Shown here piece after piece: positions 45,213 to 54,136 of a DNA stretch of 64,000 nt. Every line of letters begins with the position of its first letter. The first letter of the stretch is position 1. The translations under genes were made by a program, and so were the position numbers. This DNA is from Hymenobacter canadensis. GTDB lineage: Bacteria; Bacteroidota; Bacteroidia; Cytophagales; Hymenobacteraceae. Location of the stretch: assembly GCF_027359925.1 (NCBI RefSeq), contig NZ_CP114767.1:4266501-4330500 (forward strand), written 5' to 3'. The notes beneath the pieces are model-generated. The model was not told the DNA's origin. It did no database searches and was given only the letters and a program-made list of their open reading frames with translations.

Positions 45213-45899
45213 CTACCGCAACTCCTTCTTGAACTCCTCGGCCCAATGATCTGCCAGACGGGTGGGCTCGGGGAGCTTGTAGCCGCGCAGGCAGGCCAGC
45301 GTGAGGCGGGTGGCGGTGGCCTGGTCGCAGCGGTGGCCGGGGCTCACGAACAGCGGCAGCACCTTGTCTTTGCTGCGGATGACTTCGCCCAGCAGCTCGC
45401 CGCTGCGGTCCGTAAGCGGACTGATACTGCCTTTGGTGGGAGCCGGCTCCTGAAACGTGCCGGTCAGCTTCTGCTTGGCCACCCCGAACGTGGGCGTATC
45501 GAGCATGACGCCGATGTGGGCCGCAATGCCCATGCGGCGCGGGTGCGCAATGCCGTGGCCATCCACCATAATGATGTCGGGCTTCTGGCGCAGCTTTTCG
45601 TAGGCCAGCAGCACGTTAGGAGCCTCCCGAAACGACAGCAGCCCCGGAATGTAAGGCAGCGTGACGGCGCTGGTGTGGTACACCTTCTCCACCAGCTCCA
45701 GTGATGGAAAGCGCAACACCACAAACACCGACAGAATAGTGTCGGGCGTGGGAAACGACGAGTCGCAGCCGGCAATGAAGGCGGGCGCGTGGGGCAGCGG
45801 CTCTAGCCGCACTTCGGCGCGCATCGTGTCTTGCAGCTGCGTCAGCTCCCGCACTATAAGCGGATCGGCGGGCGGGCCGGGCGGGCGGTAGTAGGCCAT
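45213..45899 (-). CDS. nfi: Endonuclease V
   Basis: Cuts DNA one nucleotide 3' of deoxyinosine and starts repair of deaminated adenine. 228 residues from MAYYRPPGPPADP. The catalytic Asp is in AGCDSSFP, with the Glu downstream at GLLSFREAP. The metal and recognition loop is MVDGHGIAHPRRMGIAAHIG, and the helix CDQATATRLTL is near the end. Length and motifs are complete. The segment 45901-45934 just upstream holds a 17-bp near-tandem repeat (GAGTAGCTGAGT twice). Confidence 0.93.
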   Translation of the reverse strand: MAYYRPPGPPADPLIVRELTQLQDTMRAEVRLEPLPHAPAFIAGCDSSFPTPDTILSVFVVLRFPSLELVEKVYHTSAVTLPYIPGLLSFREAPNVLLAYEKLRQKPDIIMVDGHGIAHPRRMGIAAHIGVMLDTPTFGVAKQKLTGTFQEPAPTKGSISPLTDRSGELLGEVIRSKDKVLPLFVSPGHRCDQATATRLTLACLRGYKLPEPTRLADHWAEEFKKELR

Positions 45900-46100
45900 A
45901 GAGTAGCTGAGTAATGGAGTAGCTGAGTGATGAGGCGAAAAGACCTTATACACCGGGCGCGGGCCGTGGTTGCGGGAATTGGTGGCGGCCGCAGTTTCCG
46001 CGCTGCCCTACCCGCGCTGCGGCCGCTCCTGGCCGTGGCGGGCCCAACCCCGGCCCGGCCTGCCGCGTTAGCAGCGTAGACAGTTTTACCTGTTTCCGCC

Positions 46101-46670
46101 ATGCCCAAACCCGAACAACCTGCCCACACCGGCAGCGGCGCCTTCTTCGAGCGCCGCTACTGGGTGGACGTGCAGCACGCCCGCCAGCCGGCCGCCGAGC
46201 TGCTCGACCACATTGAGAGCCACCTGCCCGACTTCTCGCCCGATCTGTTGGCCGAGTTCAAAAAATCCAAAGGCGCCGCCCACAGCCTGCGCGTCGGCGA
46301 CGAGTTTGGCGTGAAAATCCTGGGCCCCTGGAACGGCGACGTGCGCGTCACGGACATCGGCCCCGACTACTTCGAGCTGGCCACGCTGGAAAGCCACCCC
46401 GAGGCCGGCCGCATCTGCTTTTCGCTGAAGCCGCACGCCACGCTGCCCGACACGCTGCGCTTTGAAATCCACTCTAAAGCCCGCTCCCGCGACGGGCTGG
46501 TGGCTTTCACCTACGACACGCTGGGCTTTGGCAAGAAAGTGCAGCAACAAACCTGGGAAACCTTCTGCCAGCGTGTGTCCGACTACTGCGGCGGCCTGCA
46601 GCTGGGCCCGGTGCAGGTGGAAACCATCCGGCAGGACGAGTCCGGCACTGAAATCACCCACGATGCCTAA
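46101..46670 (+). CDS. DUF1990-related protein
   Basis: 189 residues, soluble. The segment VKILGPWNGDVRVTDIGPDY, followed by ATLESHPEAGRICFSL and TLRFEIHSKARSRDG, resembles the START-like DUF1990 proteins. It is translationally coupled to a second gene of the same type (overlap ATGCCTAA). Function unknown for the family. Confidence 0.62.
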   Translation: MPKPEQPAHTGSGAFFERRYWVDVQHARQPAAELLDHIESHLPDFSPDLLAEFKKSKGAAHSLRVGDEFGVKILGPWNGDVRVTDIGPDYFELATLESHPEAGRICFSLKPHATLPDTLRFEIHSKARSRDGLVAFTYDTLGFGKKVQQQTWETFCQRVSDYCGGLQLGPVQVETIRQDESGTEITHDA

Positions 46671-47388
46671 ACCAGCCCCTCTCTACGAGCTGCAGAAGGC
46701 GCGGCTGGAATCGTACGCCAGCGCCGGCTACAACTTCGACCACGCCCGCCTCAGCGAATACACGCTCGCCACCGGCTGGCACGTCGACGACTACGAAACC
46801 GAGCTGCCCGCCGAGGCGCCCGGCCCGGCCGAAGCGCACGGCTCCTGGGCCGCCGCCCGCGAAGTGCTGCGCAACTACACGTTTCCGCCGCCCGGCCTCA
46901 TCACCGGCATCTTCGTGCCCGACCAGCCGCTGGAGCAGCGCGTGATGGTGCTGCGAGGCCAGTTCTTGTTCTTCCGGTTCTGGTTTGGCGTGCGCATCGG
47001 CGGCGTCACCGACGAAACCCGCACCCTGCCCGACGGCTCCCGCGAGCAGGTGTGGGGCTACAACTACCGCACGCTGGAAGGCCATTTCGAGCGCGGCCAG
47101 ATTGATTTCACGGTGCACAAGCACTTGGCCACCGGCCGGGTGCGCTTCCACATCCATGCCGTATCCCAGACGGGCCGCATCCGCAACCCGTTCTACTGGC
47201 TCGGCTTCAAGCTGTTTGGCCGGATGCTGCAGGTGCGCTTCTCGCAGCAGTCGGTGCGGCGGCTGAAGGAGCAGGTGGAGGAGATGCTGCGCAAGGGCTG
47301 GACCTCGCCCGACGCCTCGCAAGCGCCGCCCGTGCAGGCCGCCGCCACCAACGCCAGCGCCCAGGAGCAGCTGGATGAAGCTACATGA
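46663..47388 (+). CDS. DUF1990 family protein
   Basis: 241 residues from MPKPAPLYELQKARLESYAS. The family pattern is clear: GYNFDHARLSEYTLATGWHV, SWAAAREVLRNYTFPPPGL, then WGYNYRTLEGHFERGQIDFT and FHIHAVSQ. The C-terminal 35 residues are a Gln/Ala-rich tail. The start overlaps the stop of the previous gene by 8 bp, so ribosomes probably re-initiate. Role unknown. Confidence 0.75.
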   Translation: MPKPAPLYELQKARLESYASAGYNFDHARLSEYTLATGWHVDDYETELPAEAPGPAEAHGSWAAAREVLRNYTFPPPGLITGIFVPDQPLEQRVMVLRGQFLFFRFWFGVRIGGVTDETRTLPDGSREQVWGYNYRTLEGHFERGQIDFTVHKHLATGRVRFHIHAVSQTGRIRNPFYWLGFKLFGRMLQVRFSQQSVRRLKEQVEEMLRKGWTSPDASQAPPVQAAATNASAQEQLDEAT

Positions 47389-47405
47389 GGCAGGCCAACT
47401 GGCAC

Positions 47406-47495
47406 GTCATGCAGAGGCGTAGCCGAAGCATCTCGCCAGTGTGGTAAATGAGTTTAATCCACTGGCGAGATGCTTCGTCTGCGCCTCTGCATGAC
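47406..47495. repeat. Interspersed palindromic element, type C (short)
   Basis: 90 bp. The arms GTCATGCAGAGGCGTAGCCG and the right end TGCGCCTCTGCATGAC pair, followed by AAGCATCTCGCCAGTG / CACTGGCGAGATGCTT. It lies between convergent genes where no other terminator is seen. Confidence 0.92.
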
Positions 47496-47504
47496 GTTCT
47501 GGTA

Positions 47505-48161
47505 CTACGCTTCCTCTACCGGCTCGCCGCCGTTAATCATGTCCGATGTAATACCGGGCTCGTCGGTTACCTCGGCGCGGAACACGCCCACGATGTGCGC
47601 CACCACGAAGGCCAGCACCACGTACATCGAGAATTCGTGGATTTCCTTCATTGTGTGCTCGATGCTGCGGAAGTTGTCTTCGAACACCAGGATGATGCCC
47701 GTCACCACCATCACGGCCAGCACCACATAGAAGGCGCGGTAGCTGTAGCGCACCCACACGGCTTTGGTTGAGCCCGGCTCGCCGGCGGCCACGCGGCTCT
47801 TTAGGCGGGCCAGCTTGGCGGCGGTGCGCTGCCCGCCCCGCTGCCGGAAGCTCACCAGCACGCGGAAAGCCAGCAGCACCGAAATCGTAATGCCAATCCA
47901 GATATGCCAGTCCCAGATACGGTGCGCCACGATGCGCGTGAGGCCGCGCAGCTTGTCGGGCGCAATGGCCACGCCCTGGTCGGCCAGCACCTTGCTGAAC
48001 TCCGGCGCCAGCGTCTTCACCTTCACGATGACGAACAGAAACAGAATCGTCATCAGCTGAGCCAGCACGAGGCCGGAATTGGCCCAGTGCCAGATGCGCA
48101 AGCCCAGCGAATTGCGTTTGGGGCCCGTAGTGATAGGCGAAGAAGGAGTGGTAGAAGCCAT
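47505..48161 (-). CDS. Membrane cytochrome b (b561/Ni-Fe hydrogenase b-type domain)
   Basis: 218 residues with four predicted transmembrane helices. Candidate heme-ligand histidines are in GLRIWHWANSGLVLAQ (helix 1), AHRIWDWHIWIGITI (helix 2), and MKEIHEFSMYVVLAFVVAHI (last helix). This layout fits the cytochrome b/b6 family that hands electrons between quinones and partner oxidoreductases. No partner gene is adjacent. The start at 48161 is chosen by the helix pattern; the longer frame from 48260 is rejected. Confidence 0.8.
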   Translation of the reverse strand: MASTTPSSPITTGPKRNSLGLRIWHWANSGLVLAQLMTILFLFVIVKVKTLAPEFSKVLADQGVAIAPDKLRGLTRIVAHRIWDWHIWIGITISVLLAFRVLVSFRQRGGQRTAAKLARLKSRVAAGEPGSTKAVWVRYSYRAFYVVLAVMVVTGIILVFEDNFRSIEHTMKEIHEFSMYVVLAFVVAHIVGVFRAEVTDEPGITSDMINGGEPVEEA

Positions 48162-48378
48162 AGTGTGGAGTAGGGAGCGAGCAATAATGCCCGTAATGTA
48201 CACGCTTATGCCTGCAACCTCACCAATTGAGCGGTTTTTCGGGGCAGATTCCCGCACCATTCCCGCCGGACACCGGCCATTTACGTATGCTGCCTGTTGG
48301 AACGCATGCTAAACCTTTCGGGCGGCATAGAGTTATACCTTCTCGCACTTTTCTGCTTACTCACTTACCTACCAAACC

Positions 48379-49419
48379 ATGACTGCAGCCAAAGGCTACG
48401 CCGCTCACACGGTAAACGCTCCCCTCGCTCCTTTCGATTTTGAGCGCCGCGACGTCGGCCCGCATGATGTGCGCATTGAAATTCTGTTCTGTGGCGTGTG
48501 TCACTCCGACGTGCACCAAGTGCGCGACGAGTGGGGCGGCTCCATCTTCCCAATGGTGCCCGGCCACGAAATCGTGGGCCGCGTGACCGAAGTGGGTGCC
48601 CACGTAAAAGGCTTCAAGGCCGGCGACCTGGCCGGTGTCGGCTGCATGGTGGACTCGTGCCAGCACTGCACCGAGTGCAACGACGGCCTGGAGCAGTACT
48701 GCGACAACGGCTTCGTGGGCACGTATAACGCCAAAGACAAGGATGGCTCCGTGACTTACGGTGGCTATTCCAACAGCATTGTGGTAACGGAGAAATTCGT
48801 GCTGCACGTGTCTGAGAAGCTGGACCTGGCCCGCGTGGCGCCGCTGCTGTGCGCCGGCATCACCACCTGGTCGCCGCTGCGCCAGTGGAACGCTAAGAAA
48901 GGCGACCGGGTAGCCGTGATGGGCCTCGGTGGCCTGGGCCACATGGCCGTGAAATTTGCCGCCGCTATGGGCTGCGAAGTAACCGTGCTCAGCACCTCGC
49001 CTTCCAAGGAAGAAGATGCCAAAGCCCTGGGCGCCCACAAATTCGTGGTGACCAAGGACCCCGCTGCCATGAAAGGCATCAGCAACTACTTCGACCTGAT
49101 CATCAACACCGTGTCGGCCCCGATGGACCTGACGCCCTATGTGGCCAGCCTGCGCCTCGACGGCACGATGGTCCTGCTGGGCGTGCCACCAGAAGCGCCG
49201 CAGCTGCACGCCTTCAACCTGATTGCCAAGCGCCGCCGCATTGCCGGCTCGCTGATTGGCGGCATCCAGGAAACTCAGGAAATGCTGGACTTCTGCGCCG
49301 AGCACAACGTGATGAGCGACGTGGAGGTAATCCGCATGGACTACATCAACGAAGCCTACGAGCGGATGATGAAGTCTGACGTGAAGTACCGCTTCGTCAT
49401 CGACCTGGCCACGATTTAA
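48379..49419 (+). CDS. Zinc-dependent NAD(P) alcohol dehydrogenase (cinnamyl-alcohol type)
   Basis: 346 residues, medium-chain dehydrogenase. The catalytic zinc site is CGVCHSDVH (33-41), with GHEIVGRV and Cys in DLIINTV-side region. The structural zinc lobe is CMVDSCQHCTECNDGLEQYC (four or more Cys). The cofactor loop is VMGLGGLGHMAVKFA. It resembles YahK/Adh6-type aldehyde reductases with broad substrate range. A single gene, ending at a palindromic element that also works as a terminator. Confidence 0.9.
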   Translation: MTAAKGYAAHTVNAPLAPFDFERRDVGPHDVRIEILFCGVCHSDVHQVRDEWGGSIFPMVPGHEIVGRVTEVGAHVKGFKAGDLAGVGCMVDSCQHCTECNDGLEQYCDNGFVGTYNAKDKDGSVTYGGYSNSIVVTEKFVLHVSEKLDLARVAPLLCAGITTWSPLRQWNAKKGDRVAVMGLGGLGHMAVKFAAAMGCEVTVLSTSPSKEEDAKALGAHKFVVTKDPAAMKGISNYFDLIINTVSAPMDLTPYVASLRLDGTMVLLGVPPEAPQLHAFNLIAKRRRIAGSLIGGIQETQEMLDFCAEHNVMSDVEVIRMDYINEAYERMMKSDVKYRFVIDLATI

Positions 49420-49440
49420 GCACTGACGAAAAAAAAGCCT

Positions 49441-49540
49441 GTCATCCTGAGCGGAGCGAAGGACCTTATTGCAGACGAACGACACGCGTAACAACGGCTC
49501 GTTCTAACGAAATAAGGTCCTTCACTCCGCTCAGGATGAC
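49441..49540. repeat. Interspersed palindromic element, type A (copy 5), terminator-like
   Basis: 100 bp with exact ends GTCATCCTGAGCGGAGCGAA / TCCGCTCAGGATGAC. The pairing is extended outward by AAAAAAGCCT and AGGCTTTTT, so the whole element (about 49430-49549) is a giant bidirectional terminator hairpin between convergent genes. Confidence 0.92.
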
Positions 49541-49561
49541 AGGCTTTTTCGTGCGTATTAC

Positions 49562-50050
49562 TTACTCCTTTTCCACCGGGTACTGAAACTCGCCTTCCAG
49601 CGTGAAGCGGCGGCCACCGCGGCCGGCCTCGCACACCTGGCAGCGGTAGGTGCCGCGCAGCCAGTGCCGTGTGGCATCCACCCCGCTGATAACGACGGTG
49701 CCCGTGTTCTGCCCGCACGATTTGGAGTAGGCCGCTACCGGCCCGAAGCGGTACGAGGCGTCGCGGTTGCGGCCGCTCAGGATTTCCTGGAAGCTGTAGG
49801 TGCCCGCCTGGATGGGAAACCGGTCGATGATGATGGTCAGGCCTTCGCCGTCGGGGTCGTCGGCGCGCACCACGTTCAGGCGCAGGGCGCGGTCCTCACT
49901 CAAGAAGAATCGGGAACTGCTGGTGTCGGCCTTCACGGCCTCACCGTTGATGCGCATCGTGAGCTGCCGGGTTGATTCGGGCAGGGCGGCGGGCCGTTTC
50001 GGGACTAGGCCGAGCAGGGGCAGGAGCAGGAGAGGAAGCAGGCGGTTCAT
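49562..50050 (-). CDS. Secreted protein of unknown function
   Basis: 162 residues from MNRLLPLLLLPLLGLVPKRP (signal peptide). The mature part is beta-rich: LTMRINGEAVKAD, then GEGLTIIIDRFPIQAGTYSF and a Cys pair in RGTYRCQVCEAG. The pattern resembles small Bacteroidota DUF6252-like beta-sandwich proteins, but I cannot assign it. Monocistronic between two palindromic elements. Confidence 0.6.
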   Translation of the reverse strand: MNRLLPLLLLPLLGLVPKRPAALPESTRQLTMRINGEAVKADTSSSRFFLSEDRALRLNVVRADDPDGEGLTIIIDRFPIQAGTYSFQEILSGRNRDASYRFGPVAAYSKSCGQNTGTVVISGVDATRHWLRGTYRCQVCEAGRGGRRFTLEGEFQYPVEKE

Positions 50051-50093
50051 GGGCGGGGCAGGGCAACAATCAGCCCAGAAGATACGCAATGCC

Positions 50094-50248
50094 GTCATTC
50101 CGAGCGGAGCGAGGAATCTCGCGTGCTGACGTTCTAGAGCTAATCAGTACCGTTGCGGCGAAGCAAAAGAGATGCTTCGGCTTCGCTCAGCATGACAATT
50201 GCTTTGGCAACATCAGCACGCGAGATTCCTCGCTCTGCTCGGAATGAC
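50094..50248. repeat. Composite palindromic element, type D outer arms
   Basis: 155 bp. The outer arms GTCATTCCGAGCGGAGCGAG and TCGCTCTGCTCGGAATGAC pair, followed by GAATCTCGCGTGCTGA and its complement. The centre contains an unpaired half of a type B/C element (GAGATGCTTCGGCTTCGCTC then AGCATGAC), so the copy is a mosaic. Its inner arm CAACATCAGCACGCGAGAT is shared with the nested element at 45030-45174. Confidence 0.88.
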
Positions 50249-50287
50249 TTTCTGATAGAATGACGTGCCTTATTCGCGCTGGTCAGC

Positions 50288-51487
50288 TTACGCCAGCGTG
50301 CGGCCGGGGTACTGCTCCAAAGCGGCGGCGAGGCAGTCCATGGCCTGGCCGATGACTTCCTGGTTGACCACGTAGGCCAGGCGCACCTGCTGGCGGCCCA
50401 GGCCGGGCGTGGCGTAGAAGCCCGAGGCCGGCGAAATCATCAGCGTCTGGCCGTGGTGGCTGAAGCTTTCCAGCAGCCACTGCGCAAACCGGTCGGCATC
50501 GTCTACGGGCAGGTGGGCAATGACGTAGAACGCGCCGCTGGGCGTGGGCACCTGCACGCCGGGCATCTCACGCAGGCGGCGCAGCATCAGGTCGCGGCGG
50601 GCCAAATACTCGGCTTTGGTATGGTCGAAGTAGGTGTCGGGCAGGTCGGCGGCGGCTTCGGCCAGCAGCTGGCCCAGACCCGGCGGGCTCACCCGCAGCT
50701 GCGCCAGCTTGAAAAATACGTCGCGCAGGGCCCGGTTCTTCGTGACGATGGCCCCGATACGGGCTCCGCAGGCGCTGTAGCGCTTCGAGATGGTGTCGAG
50801 CAGCACGATGTGGTCGTCGGCGCCGTGCAGGTGCAGGGCGCTGGTGTACTCGGCGTCGTAGCAGAACTCGCGGTAGGCTTCGTCGGAAAGCAGGTAGAGG
50901 TGGTGGCGCAGGCACAGGTCCTTGAGCTGCTCCATTTCCTGGCGGCTATACACGTAGCCGGTGGGGTTGTTGGGGCTGCAGATCAGGATGGCCTTGGTAC
51001 GGGGCGTGATTTTGCGCTCGAACTCCGCAATGGGCGGCAGGGCGAAGTTGTCTTCCAGACGGGACGTAACGGCTACCACGTGGGTGCCCGTGGCCACCGC
51101 AAACGCCGAGTAGGGCCCGTAGAACGGCTCCGGTACAATGAACTCGTCGCCGGGATTGAGGCAGCCCAGCAGCGCAAACGAAATTGCCTCGCTGCCGCCG
51201 GTCGTCACCAGCACGTCGTCGGCCACTACCGGCAAACCCAGGCGCTGGTAGTAGTCGGCCAGCTTGTAGCGGTAGCTGAGGTAGCCGGCCGTGGGGCTGT
51301 ATTCCAGCACCTGAATGGCTGCCCGCTGCACGGCCGCCAGCATGGCCGGCGGGGTTTCGATGTCGGGCTGGCCGATGTTGAGCGGGTGCACCACCAGGCC
51401 GCGCTGGCGGGCGGCATCGGCGTAGGGCGTGAGTTTGCGGTACGGAGAAGCGGGCAGAGCCACGCCGCGCTGAGAAAGCTGAAGCAT
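50288..51487 (-). CDS. Class I/II pyridoxal-phosphate aminotransferase
   Basis: 399 residues from MLQLSQRGVALPASPYRKLT. The PLP Schiff-base lysine is in LLDTISKRYSACGARIG. ICSPNNPTGYVYSRQEM and SDEAYREFCYD provide the Asn, Asp and Tyr contacts. It fits the aspartate/tyrosine aminotransferase group, but the amino-acid donor cannot be told from sequence. The ATG at 51487 is preferred; an upstream reading would overlap the divergent DinB gene. Confidence 0.9.
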   Translation of the reverse strand: MLQLSQRGVALPASPYRKLTPYADAARQRGLVVHPLNIGQPDIETPPAMLAAVQRAAIQVLEYSPTAGYLSYRYKLADYYQRLGLPVVADDVLVTTGGSEAISFALLGCLNPGDEFIVPEPFYGPYSAFAVATGTHVVAVTSRLEDNFALPPIAEFERKITPRTKAILICSPNNPTGYVYSRQEMEQLKDLCLRHHLYLLSDEAYREFCYDAEYTSALHLHGADDHIVLLDTISKRYSACGARIGAIVTKNRALRDVFFKLAQLRVSPPGLGQLLAEAAADLPDTYFDHTKAEYLARRDLMLRRLREMPGVQVPTPSGAFYVIAHLPVDDADRFAQWLLESFSHHGQTLMISPASGFYATPGLGRQQVRLAYVVNQEVIGQAMDCLAAALEQYPGRTLA

Positions 51488-51598
51488 GGTCTTAAAGATA
51501 GGCCAGCCCACGCAAAACCCGGCCAGTATCGGCGGAAAAACCCGCGTCCGGCCCCGCTGCGCCCCAACCCGCGGCCCGCTTCGGCAGTTACAGCCGGT

Positions 51599-52126
51599 AT
51601 GAACTATCCCGCGTCTCTCCCGGAACACTGGCTACGTGGCCCGCTGCCGGGCTTCTCCCCGCTGCTGCTGCCCTTGGCCCACGCCCTGCTGCAGGCCCGC
51701 GACGAAGTAGCCACTGCCCTGCACGACTTCCCCGACCACCTGCTGGGCGCGCGGCCGGCCGGCATGGCCTCGGTGGGGTTCCATCTGCGTCACCTGGCCG
51801 GCGTGCTCAGCCGCATGCAGACCTACACCGCCCATCAGCCCCTGACCGAAGAGCAGTTCCGCTACCTCGCCGCCGAAACCACGGATGATGCCGCCGCCAG
51901 CGCCCCCTCGCTGCTGCGGCAGTTTGGAGAGGCCGTGGAGCAGATGCTGGCCACACTGCGCAGCACGCCGGAAGCCACCCTGCCGGATTTCCGGCCGGTG
52001 GGGCGGCAGGCGCTGCCCAGCACCGTCATGGGTTTGCTCACGCACGCCGCCGAGCATACCACCCGCCACACCGGCCAGCTCCTCGTGACGGCCCGCGTGG
52101 TGCAGGCCGCCGCCATGCATCCGTAA
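51599..52126 (+). CDS. DinB/YfiT-family four-helix protein
   Basis: 175 residues. The metal-binding histidines expected for DinB folds are present in SVGFHLRHLAG (helix 2) and LLTHAAEHTTRHTGQL (helix 4). These proteins include thiol-dependent S-transferases; the function here is unknown. It is divergent from the aminotransferase with 111 bp between starts and ends at a strong terminator. Confidence 0.82.
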   Translation: MNYPASLPEHWLRGPLPGFSPLLLPLAHALLQARDEVATALHDFPDHLLGARPAGMASVGFHLRHLAGVLSRMQTYTAHQPLTEEQFRYLAAETTDDAAASAPSLLRQFGEAVEQMLATLRSTPEATLPDFRPVGRQALPSTVMGLLTHAAEHTTRHTGQLLVTARVVQAAAMHP

Positions 52127-52127
52127 C

Positions 52128-52157
52128 AAAAAAAGGGCCCCGATGCGGGGCCCTTTT
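52128..52157. terminator. Bidirectional terminator
   Basis: AAAAGGGCCCCG-ATG-CGGGGCCCTTTT: a perfect stem with a 3-nt loop and A/T tails, between convergent DinB and astacin genes. Confidence 0.93.
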
Positions 52158-52193
52158 CTGTGCGGGCGGCTGCTGTGCCGGCCGGCTCAGGCG

Positions 52194-53054
52194 CTAGTAC
52201 ATAGCGTCGATGCCGGATTTGTCGCCGGCCGACAGGCCAGTGCGCTGGATGTTGAAGGTCGAGCCGTCTTTGCGGGTGATGGTAGGCTGGCCGTTCGAGG
52301 AAAACGAGAACGAGCCGTACATCATGATGGAGCCGAAGTCGAGCACGCCGTAGTCGGTGCCGCCGTAGCCCAGGCCCGAGTACTTGGTGAAGTTGCCTTC
52401 GTAGCCGGCCTGAATGTTCTGGGTGAGGATGTTCACGTAGGTGTCCCGGTCGTTGCGGGTCTGCTCGTGGAACAGGCCCAGCGCGTGCCCGATTTCGTGG
52501 ATGGTGTTGCCCGTGGAGCAGCCCGAAGCCAGGTTGATGTACTGGCGGCTGCCGATCATGCCGATGTTGGACGAGCAGCCCGAGCCCACCCGGAACGTTA
52601 CGTAGCTGGTCTGGGTGGTGCGGCGCACGAAACGTACCGGCGAGTTGGCCTGCCAGTGCGCAATGGCATCCGTCACGCGGGCCTGGTTGGGCAGGGCGGT
52701 ATCAATGGTGTAGTACACCACGCCCGACGGCCAGCGGCCGGTGGTACGGCCGGCGCTGCCGGGGCGGCCGGCGTCCTGGCCCTGGCTGGCTTCTACTTGC
52801 TCCTGCGTGAGCAGAATGTCACCCTCGTACACTTTCTCGCCGTTGATTTCCTGGTAGCTGATGGGCTGGCCGCCCCATTCGCCGGCCTTGGCGGCACCGG
52901 ACTGGCCGGGGTAGGCTTCCTCGGCTTTGGCATCCTGGGCCTGCTCCAACTGAGCCGGCTGGTTGGCATTGTCCTGATCCTTGTTGCAACCGGTTAGCGA
53001 AATAGTGCTAAGTGCTACTGCGGCGCCTAGCCCAAAAAATGAATACTTACGCAT
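52194..53054 (-). CDS. Astacin-family (M12) lipoprotein metalloprotease
   Basis: 286 residues from MRKYSFFGLGAAVALSTISL. The lipobox is LTGC (Cys23), so it is a membrane-anchored lipoprotein. The zinc site is H186-EIGH-190 plus His196 in ALGLFHEQTRNDRD, the full HEXXHxxGxxHE of astacins. The Met-turn is SIMMYGSFS (about 242-250). Four cysteines in the middle probably form disulfides. It degrades proteins or peptides in the envelope; targets unknown. No T9SS tail. Confidence 0.92.
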   Translation of the reverse strand: MRKYSFFGLGAAVALSTISLTGCNKDQDNANQPAQLEQAQDAKAEEAYPGQSGAAKAGEWGGQPISYQEINGEKVYEGDILLTQEQVEASQGQDAGRPGSAGRTTGRWPSGVVYYTIDTALPNQARVTDAIAHWQANSPVRFVRRTTQTSYVTFRVGSGCSSNIGMIGSRQYINLASGCSTGNTIHEIGHALGLFHEQTRNDRDTYVNILTQNIQAGYEGNFTKYSGLGYGGTDYGVLDFGSIMMYGSFSFSSNGQPTITRKDGSTFNIQRTGLSAGDKSGIDAMY

Positions 53055-53316
53055 GGGAAAAGAGGTTTGGTTGTGGATGGCTGGATAACGAGCAACGAAA
53101 AAGAAATATTCCATCGAAAGTGAAAAAAATAAATTTCATGGAATAGTATAAGATGAATCGGCGCCGTCGGCTGGGTGTTGCCGGACTGCCCGGCGAGCCA
53201 AGCAACGCCCGGCAGCGGCGCGCTGTCCCTGCTGCGCCGCATTTTCAGCAAACACCGGACGGTTGGCACAAATTTTGGAACTGGTCAGGAACTATTTTTC
53301 CTCTTTCATTATCGCC

Positions 53317-54054
53317 ATGAAACACGCCCTACTCCTCGCGCTATCTGCTACGGCCATGCTGTTCTCGGCCTGCGCCAAAGACGACGACCTGCCCGCACCA
53401 GCGGCACCCGTAACCCCGCCCATTGCGAATGCCGGCTACGTGCGGGTGGTCAACAACCTGGCCGTGCGCCCCGGCAGCAACGTGCAGCAGGGCCCCGTGC
53501 AACTGCAGGTGGACTTTCAGCCGCTGGGGCCTGCTACCGCCATTGCTACGGCATCGCCCTATCAGGCCCTGTCGGCCGGCGAGCGGGCTGTGCAGGTGGC
53601 GCTGCCCGTCAGCTCCGGCTCCGGCTGGGTTTCGTTCAGCCGGCTGCCGATTGCCAAAGACCAGCGCTACTCTTTGTTCACGTACAGCAACGGCAGCCAG
53701 ACATCGGCGCGGGTAGTGCAGGAGGCGGCGCTGCCGGCTCCCGTGGCCGGCAAGGCCCAGCTGCGGGTGCTCAACCTGGCCGCCGAATCCACGCCGGTGC
53801 GCATTGAGGAGTCGGCCGCGCCTGCTGCTCTCTACCCGGAAGTGGCCTGGAGCTCCATCACTGGCTATCAGGCCGTGGATGCGCGCACCTACACGCTTTA
53901 CGCCTCCCGCACCAACGGCAACTACGACCCGCTGTTCAACCAGGCCGTGACGCTGGTGCCCGGCAAAGCCTACACCCTGGTGCTGCGCGGTAGCAACTAT
54001 CCTGATGTCGTAGCCCCCGAGAAACTGGCCTTCGACCTGATAGAGGACGAATAA
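53317..54054 (+). CDS. DUF4397-domain lipoprotein
   Basis: 245 residues. The signal peptide with lipobox FSAC (about Cys19) is followed by AKDDD, the acidic residues after the lipid Cys that often favour outer-membrane/surface display in Bacteroidota. Two DUF4397-like beta units follow, with patterns GYVRVVNNLAVRPG and AQLRVLNLAAESTPVRI, each ending near a Y-x-L-Y/F strand (TYTLYAS). Function unknown. Confidence 0.75.
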   Translation: MKHALLLALSATAMLFSACAKDDDLPAPAAPVTPPIANAGYVRVVNNLAVRPGSNVQQGPVQLQVDFQPLGPATAIATASPYQALSAGERAVQVALPVSSGSGWVSFSRLPIAKDQRYSLFTYSNGSQTSARVVQEAALPAPVAGKAQLRVLNLAAESTPVRIEESAAPAALYPEVAWSSITGYQAVDARTYTLYASRTNGNYDPLFNQAVTLVPGKAYTLVLRGSNYPDVVAPEKLAFDLIEDE

Positions 54055-54067
54055 TATCCGCTTCCCC

Positions 54068-54110
54068 AAAACCGAAACAGGGCACCCGCCGGGTGCCCTG
54101 TTTCGGTTTT
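54068..54110. terminator. Perfect 20-bp terminator hairpin
   Basis: AAAACCGAAACAGGGCACCC-GCC-GGGTGCCCTGTTTCGGTTTT: a perfect stem with a 3-nt loop just after the DUF4397 gene. Terminates rightward; A-tails allow leftward use too. Confidence 0.93.
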
Positions 54111-54136
54111 ACGCTTCGCACGCGCTCGGCTGTTCT

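Noticed and set aside
50453-51598. Long N-terminal extension of the DinB gene (557-codon frame)
   Set aside because: Covers the aminotransferase gene on the other strand; only the last 175 codons have a recognisable DinB fold and a proper start.
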